Shown here: piece by piece, positions 31,415 through 40,681 of the stretch | Layout of the letters: each line of letters starts with the position of its first letter | How positions within the stretch are numbered: the stretch's first letter is position 1 | From: Bacillus sp. RO1 | Lineage (GTDB): Bacteria; Bacillota; Bacilli; Bacillales; Bacillaceae_I | Reading direction: 5' to 3' | DNA: 44,978 nucleotides | Assembly (NCBI RefSeq): GCF_012524115.1 | Contig: NZ_JAAZWB010000038.1 | Span: 1-44,978 of the forward strand | Position numbers and translations under genes: made by a program | The notes under the pieces: generated by a model | The model's input: the letters and a program-made list of their open reading frames with translations, nothing else | What the model was told of the DNA's origin: nothing | The model's database searches: none

Positions 31415-32812
31415 TTATTTAATATCCTTTTGCCACCTTGCATATCCTCCAAGCATATTACGGACATCCTTTACCCCTTTTGCCTGCAACAAACTAATTG
31501 CAATTGCAGATCTGACACCGGAACCACACTGGATAATAAGTGGCCGATCCGTTGGTACCTCCTCCAATCGATCCAGTAAAGTACCTAGCATCATATGTTT
31601 TGCTCCTTCAATATGCCCGCTCTTCCACTCTGAATCATGCCTTACATCAATGACTTGCGCACCTTCAGCCAGCAATTCCTTCGCCTCTTTCGGTGTAATA
31701 TCGTGATAGGACTCAAGAGCAGATGTCATTCGAATGGCAAGATCCACATCCATATAACAGTGGAGATTATCAATTCCTATGGATTGAAGCGCTCTCTGTA
31801 TTTCCTCAAGCTTAGAAGGATCCGTTAACAAATACAGGGGTTGTTCATAGTTGATGATCCAACCAGCCCAATTAGTAAAAGCCTGATTGAAAGGGATATT
31901 GATTGTTCCTTCTATATGTTCTTTTGAAAAAAGGGCCGCTTCCCGCGTATCAATAACCTGTGCCCCTTCTATTATTTTCTTAGATAAAGCATTTATGTCA
32001 TCCAACCGTTCTGGTTTACGTAGATCTAACGTGAAGTTCGGCCCAATTTTATTCACTCGTTTCATAATGCCAAAATACTTCGGTGGTTCCGGCTGGCCTT
32101 CCAACAACTCTGACGCAAAGCTCTCAAAATCATCATGTTGAAATGCCCAATTCACCCTTTTTTCATAGCCGACAGTGGAAGAAGGAATGGCCCCTAATGA
32201 TTTTCCACATGCACTTCCCGCCCCATGTCCTGGCCACACTTGCACATAATCTGGGAGATTCTTAAAATTAGTTAAAGAGGCATACATGTCTTTTGCCCCC
32301 TTATCAGCTGTGCCTTCCTTATGTGCGGACTTTTCTAAAAGATCTGGTCTGCCCACATCACCAACAAATACGAAATCACCTGTAAAGATACCCATTGGAT
32401 GTTCTGTTTTCGCTCCACCATCTGTTACTAAAAAAGAAAGGCTTTCTGGTGTATGACCTGGCGTATGCAACACCTGAAACACAATATTTCCAAGCTTTAT
32501 TTCATCCCCATCCTTCACTAATTCATGGGGAAGTTCACCTATATTTTCATATTTCCAATCCTTATCGCCTTCATTTGAAAGATACATTTTCGCCCCCAAG
32601 CGTTTTGCTAGTTCCCTCGAACCCGCTACAAAATCAGCATGAATATGGGTTTCCAATGCGCCGACAATACGAAGCCCTTCTTTTGTTGCAGCCTCTATGT
32701 AAGGTAAGATATTCCTTGCCGGATCAATGATGAATGCTTCTTTGGAAGCCTGGCAACCGACCATGTAGGAAGCCTGCGCCAAACGTTCGTCATAAAAATA
32801 CTTTAGTAACAT
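31415..32812 (-). CDS. Persulfide dioxygenase-rhodanese fusion (CstB-like)
   Basis: A 465-residue sulfide-detoxification enzyme. The N-terminal metallo-beta-lactamase persulfide dioxygenase domain has THIHADF (His56, His58, Asp60), HTPGHT, FTGDFVFVGDVGRPD and WPGHGAGSACGKSLG. A middle rhodanese-like domain (VIDTREAALFSKEHIEGTINIP) lacks a catalytic Cys, and the C-terminal rhodanese has the active loop CGSGVRS near residue 428. This three-domain order matches CstB of staphylococci and Bacillus, which oxidises persulfide and forms thiosulfate. The RBS GGAGGAG is 5 nt before ATG. It is a single gene; no CsoR/CstR-type regulator adjoins it. Confidence 0.92.
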   Translation of the reverse strand: MLLKYFYDERLAQASYMVGCQASKEAFIIDPARNILPYIEAATKEGLRIVGALETHIHADFVAGSRELAKRLGAKMYLSNEGDKDWKYENIGELPHELVKDGDEIKLGNIVFQVLHTPGHTPESLSFLVTDGGAKTEHPMGIFTGDFVFVGDVGRPDLLEKSAHKEGTADKGAKDMYASLTNFKNLPDYVQVWPGHGAGSACGKSLGAIPSSTVGYEKRVNWAFQHDDFESFASELLEGQPEPPKYFGIMKRVNKIGPNFTLDLRKPERLDDINALSKKIIEGAQVIDTREAALFSKEHIEGTINIPFNQAFTNWAGWIINYEQPLYLLTDPSKLEEIQRALQSIGIDNLHCYMDVDLAIRMTSALESYHDITPKEAKELLAEGAQVIDVRHDSEWKSGHIEGAKHMMLGTLLDRLEEVPTDRPLIIQCGSGVRSAIAISLLQAKGVKDVRNMLGGYARWQKDIK

Positions 32813-32939
32813 GCTTACTCCTCCAATTTATCCGTTTTGCTTTTTATTCCCTTTTAAGGTTCTCCCTAACCAGGTAAATTATTTTGTTGAAACTATCTTT
32901 ATACCTGTTTCGTATAAAAAAGTAGGAGCGTGAAAAAGA

Positions 32940-33086
32940 ATGAATTTGACCATCAAAGAACCGAGCGAGAAAATATCAAATCAAGCTATACAAGTCTGGG
33001 GTATATTCAACACAATCGGACACGGTGTCGTCCTCATCGTTTTAGGAATCCTCCTTTACTGCAGCGAGCACTTCCATTGGACCTGA
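32940..33086 (+). pseudogene. Truncated N-terminus of a bacterial PH-domain (YdbS-like) membrane protein
   Basis: A 48-codon frame (MNLTIKEPSEKISNQAIQVW ... LIVLGILLYCSEHF) with AGGAG 12 nt upstream and an early TGA. The start resembles YdbS/YvbH-like PH-domain membrane proteins, which begin with such a motif and a transmembrane hairpin. Nothing matching the remaining domain follows; 33087-33249 shows no gene. It is a truncated gene or, less likely, a real 48-residue membrane peptide. Confidence 0.5.
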
Positions 33087-33249
33087 CTTCAGGTGGGCCT
33101 TGCTTTTTCTATAGTTTTTTTGTTTCCTATAAAATCTTGACCAGCTACTGAATAAGCTTTTTGAGGATAGCTCTTGGTCTTGCTTTTGGTCTTGAAAAGC
33201 TCCCATGCTTACCGTTCCAACACTTAATAGCTTAAACAATGCTCTCCCC

Positions 33250-34185
33250 TCAATACCCCCTACCAACATCTACCCTATTCCGCAACTCACGCCCGCTCTC
33301 CACAGCCTCCAACGTTTCTAAAAAACATGCCACTCCTTCTTCAGGAGTCGTGATCGCGGAAATATGCGGGGTGACCGTCACACCTGGCTGGCTCCATAAT
33401 GGACTGCCAACAGGTAACGGCTCTTCTTCAAAAACATCCAGGACGGCCGCTTTAAGACTACCGCTAACCAGTGCTTTTAACAAAGCATCATGATCCACAG
33501 TCCCTCCCCTTCCCACATTAACAAACACAGCTTGGTTTACCTGAGCAAAAAAGCGTTCATCAAACAAATGCTCCGTCTCCATCGTCAACGGCAATGTATT
33601 TATGATAAAATCTGCCTTCTTTAAACTAACTTCCTCCAATGACATCACCCTGCAAAAATGATCCTTGTCCATCCCACTGCGGGAAACACCTTCTACTTGC
33701 ACACCAAAAAACGCTAGAATCCTAGCCAATTCCTGACCGATCTCTCCTGTTCCAAAAACGACTACCTTCATCTCATCTAAGGCACGCGGAGCAACCATCT
33801 TCCAATCCCCACGCACTTGCTGATTACGAAAAGTATCATGATGTTGCAGGTCCTTTAACATATAACTAAGCGTGTACTCACCAATTTTCTTCCCAAAAGA
33901 TGAAATGGTTCTTGTTAATATGACCTCATCTGGCCACGTATCGCCAATTGCCATGTAACGATCGACACCGGCACCCAGTGAGTGAACCCACTTTATATTC
34001 CCAAAATGAAAGTTCGACACTGGATGAAATGCCACATAAGCATCCGCCCAATCTAAATCCTCGAACGAAACTTCTTCCTCCGTTAAAAAACGAAAATTCC
34101 TCCCTTGCAACCTATCCTCAACATCCAATAATCTCTCTAACTCTTTTACCAACCTACCTGTAAAAAGAATATTAGTTATTTTCAT
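33250..34185 (-). CDS. D-isomer-specific 2-hydroxyacid dehydrogenase
   Basis: About 311 residues, cytoplasmic NAD(P)H-dependent reductase of 2-keto acids such as glyoxylate or hydroxypyruvate. The Rossmann motif is VVFGTGEIGQELARIL. Catalytic residues are Arg in FVNVGRGGTVD, Glu in VFEEEPLP and His in VTPHISA. The frame opens at 34218 but ATG 34185 has GGGGAG 9 nt upstream. It is monocistronic between a gene relic and the TAXI-TRAP operon promoter on the other strand. Exact substrate not assignable. Confidence 0.92.
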   Translation of the reverse strand: MKITNILFTGRLVKELERLLDVEDRLQGRNFRFLTEEEVSFEDLDWADAYVAFHPVSNFHFGNIKWVHSLGAGVDRYMAIGDTWPDEVILTRTISSFGKKIGEYTLSYMLKDLQHHDTFRNQQVRGDWKMVAPRALDEMKVVVFGTGEIGQELARILAFFGVQVEGVSRSGMDKDHFCRVMSLEEVSLKKADFIINTLPLTMETEHLFDERFFAQVNQAVFVNVGRGGTVDHDALLKALVSGSLKAAVLDVFEEEPLPVGSPLWSQPGVTVTPHISAITTPEEGVACFLETLEAVESGRELRNRVDVGRGY

Positions 34186-34373
34186 AAATGAACGCTCCCC
34201 GCTAATCTGTATATACACGATTCTATCATGATAGAGTACAAGTGTAGTAGCACACGCGACCTAATAAATACGTGATTATAACAGTAAACCACCTAAATAC
34301 TGGGTTAATATTTGATAAATGGCTGTAATGTCTGTAAAATAGAGTTGTTAAAATAATTTTTAGGGGGAGTTCG

Positions 34374-35351
34374 ATGAAAAAGAATAGTTTTCTAGTCTTA
34401 TCTATGGTCTTAGTACTATCTTTATTTCTAGCTGCATGTGGCGGGGATAATGGATCTAGTGGTGAAGGCAGTTCTGAAGATCCTAAATTAATGAGCATGC
34501 TGACAGGTGGAACGAGTGGTACATACTATCCGCTTGGTGGCGCAATGGCAAAAGTAATTACTGATGAAACTGGAATCCAAACAGACGCTGTTTCTTCCAA
34601 TGCTTCTGCTGATAATGTAGTCGCTCTTTCTGAGGGAGAAGCAGAGCTTGCTTTCGTACAGACAGACGTTATGGCTAACGCAGTAGAAGGTACGAATGCA
34701 TTTGAAGGGAAAGCGGTTGACAATGTATTGGCAATCGGATCTCTTTATCCAGAAACGGTTCAAATTGTTACCCTTGCTGATTCTGGTATCTCTAGCGTAG
34801 AAGATTTAAAAGGCAAAAAAGTTTCTGTTGGTGCTCCTGGTTCTGGTACTTATGTGAATGCTGAGCAAATCCTTGAGATTCATGGCATGACAATGGATGA
34901 TATTGATGCTCAAAACTTAGACTTTGGTGAGTCTACTGGTGGAATTCAAGATGGTAACATCGATGCAGCTTTCATCACTTCTGGTACTCCTACAGGTGCG
35001 GTTGACGGTTTATCCGCTACAAACCCTGTAAGCATTGTGCCAATTGCACAAGAAAAAGTAGATGAGTTGGTAGAAAAATATCCTTACTATGCTGCAAATA
35101 CAATTCCAGCTGGAACATACGGCATGGAAAATGAAGTAAATACAGTAGCGGTTCTTGCTATGTTAGCAGTATCCAAAGATCTTTCTGAAGACCTAGTTTA
35201 CAAAATCACAAAAGCAATCTATGAAAATACAGATGCAATCTCCCACGCTAAGGGTGAATTCATCACACTTGAAACAGCAACAGACGGAATCGGTATCGAC
35301 TTCCATCCTGGTGCTGAAAAGTATTTTAAAGAAGAAGGTCTATTAGACTGA
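34374..35351 (+). CDS. TAXI-type TRAP transporter solute-binding lipoprotein
   Basis: A 325-residue binding protein of the TAXI family (TRAP-associated extracytoplasmic immunogenic). The lipobox LAAC is at about Cys22. The conserved MLTGGTSGTYYPLGGAMAKVI segment, KKVSVGAPGSGTYVNAEQIL and the late NTIPAGTYGMENEVNTV are typical. GGGGGAG lies 6 nt before ATG. It feeds the fused permease encoded downstream. TAXI systems take up organic acids such as glutamate; the ligand here is unknown, though the nearby 5-oxoprolinase genes are suggestive. Confidence 0.94.
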   Translation: MKKNSFLVLSMVLVLSLFLAACGGDNGSSGEGSSEDPKLMSMLTGGTSGTYYPLGGAMAKVITDETGIQTDAVSSNASADNVVALSEGEAELAFVQTDVMANAVEGTNAFEGKAVDNVLAIGSLYPETVQIVTLADSGISSVEDLKGKKVSVGAPGSGTYVNAEQILEIHGMTMDDIDAQNLDFGESTGGIQDGNIDAAFITSGTPTGAVDGLSATNPVSIVPIAQEKVDELVEKYPYYAANTIPAGTYGMENEVNTVAVLAMLAVSKDLSEDLVYKITKAIYENTDAISHAKGEFITLETATDGIGIDFHPGAEKYFKEEGLLD

Positions 35352-35374
35352 TAATTTAAAAGTTAGAGGTACCT

Positions 35375-35504
35375 AGCTGTTGATTGGAGCATGGGACGAA
35401 GACTCCAACGGGAGGTAGCGCTTAGAGGAGACCCCGCTTGCAAAGCCGAGGAGGCTCCGCAAGCGCCCCGAGGAAAGCGAAGCCCGATGCGCAAATCAAC
35501 AGCG
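35375..35504 (-). repeat. Dispersed structured repeat, copy F (inverted orientation)
   Basis: The reverse complement of the copy A/E layout, with ends AGCTGTTGATT / AATCAACAGC and an internal GCTTGC / GCAAGC stem. It lies between the TAXI binding-protein gene and the DUF1850 gene, just before a terminator. Confidence 0.85.
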
Positions 35505-35535
35505 GCGTTTAAGGAATCCTAAACTGGACCAAATT

Positions 35536-35580
35536 GGCCGACACTTAATTTTCATTATGCTGTCGGTCCTTCTTTTTTTA
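35536..35580 (+). terminator. Intercistronic terminator after the TAXI binding protein
   Basis: GGCCGACA / TGTCGGTCC with an 18-nt AT-rich loop, followed by TTCTTTTTTTA. Read-through would be needed for the downstream permease. Confidence 0.75.
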
Positions 35581-35612
35581 TTTCAAAGCTTTTAAAAGCT
35601 AGGTGGGTTACC

Positions 35613-36140
35613 ATGAAAAAGAAAGTGATTGCCATTATATTATCCTCTACAACCGTATTACTCTTATTGGGGCTTTTTTTGCTCCCCTTTCGAACCGCGC
35701 TAGTTTTCCATGTACAAAACACCGAACAAATACAAGCATTCCTTCCCATCGATGAAGAGGACACATTCCAAATCATCTTTACCCACTCCATCCATTTGAC
35801 TGATGTGGTGGAAAAGTATAGAGTGCGAGATGATCACCACATCGTCCAAACAGAAATCATTTACGAAGAATTCGGGATAGGCATGCCATCGAATGCGGAA
35901 GAGGGAGAAGAATTTGTATATGAAAATGGAAAATATCATATAAAAGATTTAAACAACGTATTCTCCTCCATGAATGTCCGAAACGGAAAAACCGTTTCCA
36001 AGAACCGCCTTGCCTGGGGCGTGAATGGAGAAAAGATGGTATGGTTTAACGAATACTTTACTCCAGGAGACTGGTATAATGTAAGAGTTAAAGAGTTGAC
36101 ATTATGGCAGTATATGAAAGGAATGAAAATACATGAGTGA
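35613..36140 (+). CDS. DUF1850 protein of the TAXI-TRAP system
   Basis: A 175-residue protein with one N-terminal membrane segment (about residues 5-27) and an outward-facing domain. FQIIFTHSIHLTDVVEKYRV and YEEFGIGMPSNAEEGEEF are hallmark DUF1850 motifs. DUF1850 proteins are encoded between TAXI binding proteins and fused permeases and are thought to be part of the transporter; the role is not established. AGGTGGG precedes ATG. It overlaps the permease gene start by 8 bp. Confidence 0.9.
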   Translation: MKKKVIAIILSSTTVLLLLGLFLLPFRTALVFHVQNTEQIQAFLPIDEEDTFQIIFTHSIHLTDVVEKYRVRDDHHIVQTEIIYEEFGIGMPSNAEEGEEFVYENGKYHIKDLNNVFSSMNVRNGKTVSKNRLAWGVNGEKMVWFNEYFTPGDWYNVRVKELTLWQYMKGMKIHE

Positions 36141-38142
36141 TAGAAACGACCGACAGGAATTAACGGCTGAAGAACAAGAAAAATTGCTAGAAAAATACGA
36201 TCCGGATGCCCAAACAAGAAATCTCTCCGGTTACGCAGCAAAAGTTGTCTTCTTTATGTTGATTGCCTTTTCCCTTTTTCAACTATACACTGGAATATTT
36301 GGTCAGCTTACGGCATACCTTCAACGTACTGTTCACTTAGGTTTTGCTTTGACGTTAATATTCTTGCTTTTCCCTGCTAGAAAAGGTGGAAATAAAACGA
36401 AAATAGCTTGGTATGATTACATTTTAGTGGGATTGACCGTTGTTGTATGTGGGTATTGGCCTGTTTACTATGACACGTTAGTGCAACAGATTGGAAGCAT
36501 CACCTCCGCACAGGCTGTTATAGGTGGCTTGGCCATCCTCTTAGTTATCGAAGCAACAAGGCGTGCTATCGGACTTCCGATTACTATTATCGCCGTTGTG
36601 TTTATGGTTTACGCCCTTTTCGGTCCTTACATGCCGGGAATGCTAATTCATAGAGGACTTAGTCTTGAACAATTGATTCAATCTATGTTCTTTACAACAG
36701 ACGGAATCCTTGGTACACCACTACAGGTATCATCCACCTATATTTTCTTATTCTTATTATTTGGTGCATTCTTGGTTCAAACTGGTGTCGGGAACTATTT
36801 CAATGATTTGGCGATTTCATTAGCGGGCAGACGTACAGGTGGTCCTGCAAAAGTTGCAATTTTCTCTAGTGCTTTACAAGGTACCATTTCCGGAAGTTCG
36901 GTTGCTAACACCGTTACAACTGGGTCTTACACGATTCCTTTGATGAAACGACTAGGGTATCACCGTAACTTTGCTGGAGCGGTAGAAGCAGCGTCCTCCA
37001 CAGGTGGGCAAATCATGCCACCAATTATGGGTGCAGCAGCCTTCTTGATGATTGAATTTGCAGGCGTGCCTTATTGGGAGATAGCAAAAGCCGCAACAAT
37101 TCCTGCAATTCTTTACTTCTCCGGTATTTGGATCATGACCCACTTAGAAGCAAAAAAACAAGGGTTACTTGGATTGCCGAAAGAAGAAATACCGAAGAAA
37201 ATGGAAGTATTGAAAAAGATTCATCTTTTACTGCCGATCATCGTCATTGTTGTACTATTGTTCCAAGGTTTCAGTATCGAGAGAACGGCTTTATTAGGTA
37301 TTTTAAGTACGATTATTGTAAGCTTATTCAGAAAAGATACTAGAATTACGCCAGCTAAATTTATGCTTGCTCTAACCAGCGGAGCACGCACCGCCCTTGG
37401 TGTCGCTGCTGCAACGGCATGTGCCGGTATAATCGTTGGGGTTGTAACGAAAACTGGTCTTGGACTTAAGCTTGGAAACAGTCTTGTAAGTATGGCTGCT
37501 GCCATTACGTCCACACCAACCTTACTATTATTACTAACTCTATTCTTCACGATGATCGCATCTATCATCTTGGGAATGGGTTCACCAACGACTGCAAACT
37601 ATATCATTACGTCTACGATTGCACTTCCTGCCATTTTAGCACTTAACGACCAATTGGAAGTTGCAATACCAGTTCTTGCAGCGCACATGTTTGTGTTCTA
37701 CTTTGGTATTGTTGCAGATATCACTCCACCTGTTGCCCTTGCCGCATTTGCTGCTACAGGTATTTCTAAAGGGGAGCCGATCCGTACAGGTATTAATGCA
37801 TCTAAGCTTGCAATCGCTGCGTTCATCATTCCATACATGTTTGTGTTCCAGCCACAGTTATTGATGATTGATACAACGATTCCTGAGGTTTCTTGGATAC
37901 TCGTCACGTCCATCATTGGAATGATCTCTATCGGAGCCGGGCTTATCGGATTCTGGTATAGAAAACTTCACTGGATTGAGCGAATTCTTACCGTCTCTAC
38001 TGGATTGTTATTGATCTACCCTGAAGCCAATACAGATATCTTCGGATTCATTGCTTTTGGTATCATGCTTGCACTGCAGATTTTCTGGAAGCGTGGTAAT
38101 ACTGGAAAAGGTGTGGGGAAAGCTGTGGGAGATGCAAACTAA
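36133..38142 (+). CDS. TRAP transporter fused permease (DctQM type)
   Basis: A 669-residue inner-membrane protein in which the small (4-helix) and large (about 12-helix) TRAP subunits are fused, as in TAXI-TRAP systems. The large-subunit core has FSSALQGTISGSSVANTVTTGSYTIPLMKRLGY and MGSPTTANYIITSTIALPAI, the conserved GSxxA and G-P-T-A loops. It uses an ion gradient, not ATP. The start overlaps the DUF1850 gene. A strong terminator follows at 38163. Confidence 0.95.
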   Translation: MSDRNDRQELTAEEQEKLLEKYDPDAQTRNLSGYAAKVVFFMLIAFSLFQLYTGIFGQLTAYLQRTVHLGFALTLIFLLFPARKGGNKTKIAWYDYILVGLTVVVCGYWPVYYDTLVQQIGSITSAQAVIGGLAILLVIEATRRAIGLPITIIAVVFMVYALFGPYMPGMLIHRGLSLEQLIQSMFFTTDGILGTPLQVSSTYIFLFLLFGAFLVQTGVGNYFNDLAISLAGRRTGGPAKVAIFSSALQGTISGSSVANTVTTGSYTIPLMKRLGYHRNFAGAVEAASSTGGQIMPPIMGAAAFLMIEFAGVPYWEIAKAATIPAILYFSGIWIMTHLEAKKQGLLGLPKEEIPKKMEVLKKIHLLLPIIVIVVLLFQGFSIERTALLGILSTIIVSLFRKDTRITPAKFMLALTSGARTALGVAAATACAGIIVGVVTKTGLGLKLGNSLVSMAAAITSTPTLLLLLTLFFTMIASIILGMGSPTTANYIITSTIALPAILALNDQLEVAIPVLAAHMFVFYFGIVADITPPVALAAFAATGISKGEPIRTGINASKLAIAAFIIPYMFVFQPQLLMIDTTIPEVSWILVTSIIGMISIGAGLIGFWYRKLHWIERILTVSTGLLLIYPEANTDIFGFIAFGIMLALQIFWKRGNTGKGVGKAVGDAN

Positions 38143-38162
38143 GCGTTCTTAAAATAAAGACT

Positions 38163-38200
38163 AAGCCTGCCTCCAATCGATTGGGGGCAGGCTTTTTTAT
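38163..38200. terminator. Bidirectional terminator between TRAP and pxp operons
   Basis: AAGCCTGCC-T-CCAA-TCGA-TTGG-G-GGCAGGCTT (13 pairs, one mismatch) followed by TTTTTTAT; serves both converging operons. Confidence 0.88.
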
Positions 38201-38209
38201 AAGCAAAAT

Positions 38210-39154
38210 TTATGTCACTTTCTCTAACACACTAAAAAGCTGTGCTCTCTTCAAGTACAATGCTTGTGCTTCTTCCACCGAAACTTCCCTGAATCGGATG
38301 GTATCACCTGGCTGAGCTTGAGCTAAAAGCGGAATATCATAGGAAATGACCGTGGCAATTCTTGTATATCCCCCAGTCGTCTGGCGGTCTGCCATTAAAA
38401 GAATCGGACTTCCATCTGCAGGCACTTGGACTCCCCCTAGAGGAATCGCTTCTGATATGATATCTGCAGAAGTTTTATGCTCGATTTTTGGTCCTTTCAA
38501 TCTGTACCCCATGCGATCGGATTGTGGAGTAACTTCGTATGTCGCTGACAAAAACGTTTCCACAGAAGATTCGTGAAAGGCATCAAGATGCGGGCCAAGG
38601 CATACTCTGATTTCCATCTCTTTTTTATAAGATGGTATTTCATCAGGATGGATGGAACGACCTGTAGTTGCCTCATGCGATGGTTCTCCGTATAATACAT
38701 CATCTTTTTCCAATGCCCTTCCTTGGAATCCACCGATTTGAGCCTTCAAGTATGTCGACTTACTTCCCATAACAACTGGTACGTCAAACCCACCCTCTAC
38801 ACAAATATAGGCGCGGGCTCCTTCCACTGGCCTTCCAAACTCGATAAGCTCCCCTTTTTTCACTTTGAAGCTCTTCCACATAGGTGCTTGCTTTCCATTA
38901 ACTTTCGGAGACAGGTTTCCTCCACTAATGGCAACCACCACGTCCTTGAGCGCCTTTAATTCCGGACCCATGATGGTGACCTCCAGAGCAGCTTCTCCTT
39001 TATCGTTTCCAACTAAAAGGTTACCTATCTGAAGAGCAAAAGCATCCATCGCTCCGGCAACTACCATACCAAACTCCTGATAGCCTGTTCGGCCCAAATC
39101 CTGGAGAGTCGTAAGTAGGCCTGGTTTCATTACTTGAAAAAGCGGACTGCTCAT
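38210..39154 (-). CDS. pxpC: 5-oxoprolinase subunit C (KipA/biotin-dependent carboxyltransferase-like)
   Basis: A 314-residue protein of the allophanate hydrolase subunit 2-like family. VMKPGLLTTLQDLGRTGYQEFGMVVAGAMD at residues 8-37 and TTGGYTRIATVISYDIPLLAQAQPGD near the end are diagnostic. With PxpA and PxpB it forms the ATP-dependent 5-oxoprolinase that opens pyroglutamate to glutamate; in B. subtilis this homologue is KipA, once known only as the antagonist of the kinase inhibitor KipI. The ATG overlaps the pxpA stop by 4 bp. Last gene of the operon. Confidence 0.94.
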   Translation of the reverse strand: MSSPLFQVMKPGLLTTLQDLGRTGYQEFGMVVAGAMDAFALQIGNLLVGNDKGEAALEVTIMGPELKALKDVVVAISGGNLSPKVNGKQAPMWKSFKVKKGELIEFGRPVEGARAYICVEGGFDVPVVMGSKSTYLKAQIGGFQGRALEKDDVLYGEPSHEATTGRSIHPDEIPSYKKEMEIRVCLGPHLDAFHESSVETFLSATYEVTPQSDRMGYRLKGPKIEHKTSADIISEAIPLGGVQVPADGSPILLMADRQTTGGYTRIATVISYDIPLLAQAQPGDTIRFREVSVEEAQALYLKRAQLFSVLEKVT

Positions 39155-39924
39155 AGTTGATCCACCGCCCCAAAAGCTTGAATCTCTACTTGGTTTTCTT
39201 CAAGTTTCGCTCTTAGTTTCCGCACAAACTCCAACGCTTCCGGCTCGTCTCCGTGCACACAGATGGTGTCTGCCTGGATGGAAATATCCTCTCCATTGAC
39301 AGCCGTCACTTTCCCTTCCGTAACCATCCTCAGCACACGCTTGACAGCAAGGTCTGCTTCATGGATCATCGCATTAGCATGGGACCTTGGAGTAAGTGTA
39401 CCATCAGGTTGATATGTCCTGTCGGCGAAAACTTCCTGCGCCACTTTTAACCCCACTTTTTCCCCTGCCCGAACAAGTTCACTTCCAGCCAAACCGAATA
39501 AAATCAGGTCTGGATCAACCGCGTGCACTGCTTTTGCTATTGCTGAAGCAACCACATCATCTTTGGAGGCGAGATTATACAAAGCGCCGTGCGGTTTTAC
39601 ATGGTGCACACTTGTACCAGCTACCGTCGCAGCGGCTTGGATTGCCCCAATTTGATAAACGACAAGGTTGTAGATCTCCTGTTGGCTCATATGCATATCC
39701 CTGCGGCCGAAGCCTGCAAGATCTGGGAAACCAGGGTGAGCTCCGATAGAGACTCCAAGGTCCGCAGCGGTCTGGACCGTTTTCATCAAAACGTTATAAT
39801 CACCAGCATGAAAACCGCAGGCGATATTAGCAGAGGAAATATACTGAAGTACTTCCTTGTCATTTCCAATCGTATAGGCACCAAAGCTTTCCCCTAAATC
39901 ACTGTTTATATCAACGGTCTTCAT
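39151..39924 (-). CDS. pxpA: 5-oxoprolinase subunit A (YcsF/LamB family)
   Basis: About 257 residues. The family opening VDINSDLGESFGAYTIGND, SANIACGFHAGDYNVL, SIGAHPGFPDLAGFGRRDM and HHVKPHGALYN are all present, including His and Asp residues expected of the active site. The frame opens at 39945, but ATG 39924 with GGGGGAG 8 nt upstream gives the family start MKTVDINSD. The start overlaps the pxpB end by 14 bp. Confidence 0.95.
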   Translation of the reverse strand: MKTVDINSDLGESFGAYTIGNDKEVLQYISSANIACGFHAGDYNVLMKTVQTAADLGVSIGAHPGFPDLAGFGRRDMHMSQQEIYNLVVYQIGAIQAAATVAGTSVHHVKPHGALYNLASKDDVVASAIAKAVHAVDPDLILFGLAGSELVRAGEKVGLKVAQEVFADRTYQPDGTLTPRSHANAMIHEADLAVKRVLRMVTEGKVTAVNGEDISIQADTICVHGDEPEALEFVRKLRAKLEENQVEIQAFGAVDQL

Positions 39925-40657
39925 CGTGTGCTCCCCCTTTTGCATAACTCTTCACCTTGTATTCTCCACGTGAAACGGCTTCTTCTATCTCATCATATTC
40001 TTTCTGGCCAACAGGTACGAAACGGATATATGCACCGGCAGAAAGAAGGATAGGTTCCTCCCTCTCTGGATCATAAAGCTTCACAGGAGTCCTTCCGATA
40101 ATCTGCCAGCCGCCTGGAGTTTCTAATGGATACACCCCTGTTTGTTGCCCTGCAATCCCAACAGAGCCTGCCTCAATTTTCGCTCGTGGGTTCTCCCGTC
40201 TTGGCGTAGCTATTTCCTTTGACATGCCTCCTAGGTAAGGAAAACCTGGAACAAAACCCATCATGTAAATAAGGTATGGTTGACTTGAGTGCGTGGATAC
40301 CACCTCGTCCTCCGTCATTTCGTTGTAGCTCGCCACCTCTGATAAATCCGGCCCCACATCTCCCCCATAAAGGACAGGAATTTCATAGATGATGGCACTC
40401 GATTTCACTTCTTCCTTCTGCAATACTTCCTTAATAGCCTCAAGCGTGTTGCACAAATCCTTGTAGCTGATTTTATCAGTACGATAAAAAACGGTTAGAG
40501 TCGTATATGCCGGAACCAACTCTGTAATTCCCTCTATTTCAATCTTCTTAAGGTAATCCGCAAACATCCTGATTTGCTGATTGGTTTCCTCCGATATGTC
40601 GGACCCAAATAAAACCTGTATACCTGTATCCCCCAAGGGGTGAAATTCAATTTTCAA
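39911..40657 (-). CDS. pxpB: 5-oxoprolinase subunit B (KipI family)
   Basis: A 248-residue allophanate hydrolase subunit 1-like protein: FHPLGDTGIQVLFGSDISEE, then YMMGFVPGFPYLGGMSKEIATPRRE and IAGQQTGVYPLETPGGWQIIGRTP are diagnostic. In B. subtilis KipI also inhibits the sporulation kinase KinA. It sits between the NRAMP-like transporter gene (24 bp upstream) and pxpA. The extended C-terminus (KSYAKGGAHDEDR) overlaps pxpA codons. Confidence 0.95.
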   Translation of the reverse strand: MKIEFHPLGDTGIQVLFGSDISEETNQQIRMFADYLKKIEIEGITELVPAYTTLTVFYRTDKISYKDLCNTLEAIKEVLQKEEVKSSAIIYEIPVLYGGDVGPDLSEVASYNEMTEDEVVSTHSSQPYLIYMMGFVPGFPYLGGMSKEIATPRRENPRAKIEAGSVGIAGQQTGVYPLETPGGWQIIGRTPVKLYDPEREEPILLSAGAYIRFVPVGQKEYDEIEEAVSRGEYKVKSYAKGGAHDEDR

Positions 40658-40681
40658 TTTGTTTCCCCCCTCAATTTTTAT

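Noticed and set aside
33042-33269. 75-codon minus-strand frame after the hydroxyacid dehydrogenase stop region
   Set aside because: No recognisable domain or convincing start. It overlaps the 3' end of the dehydrogenase gene and the bPH relic.
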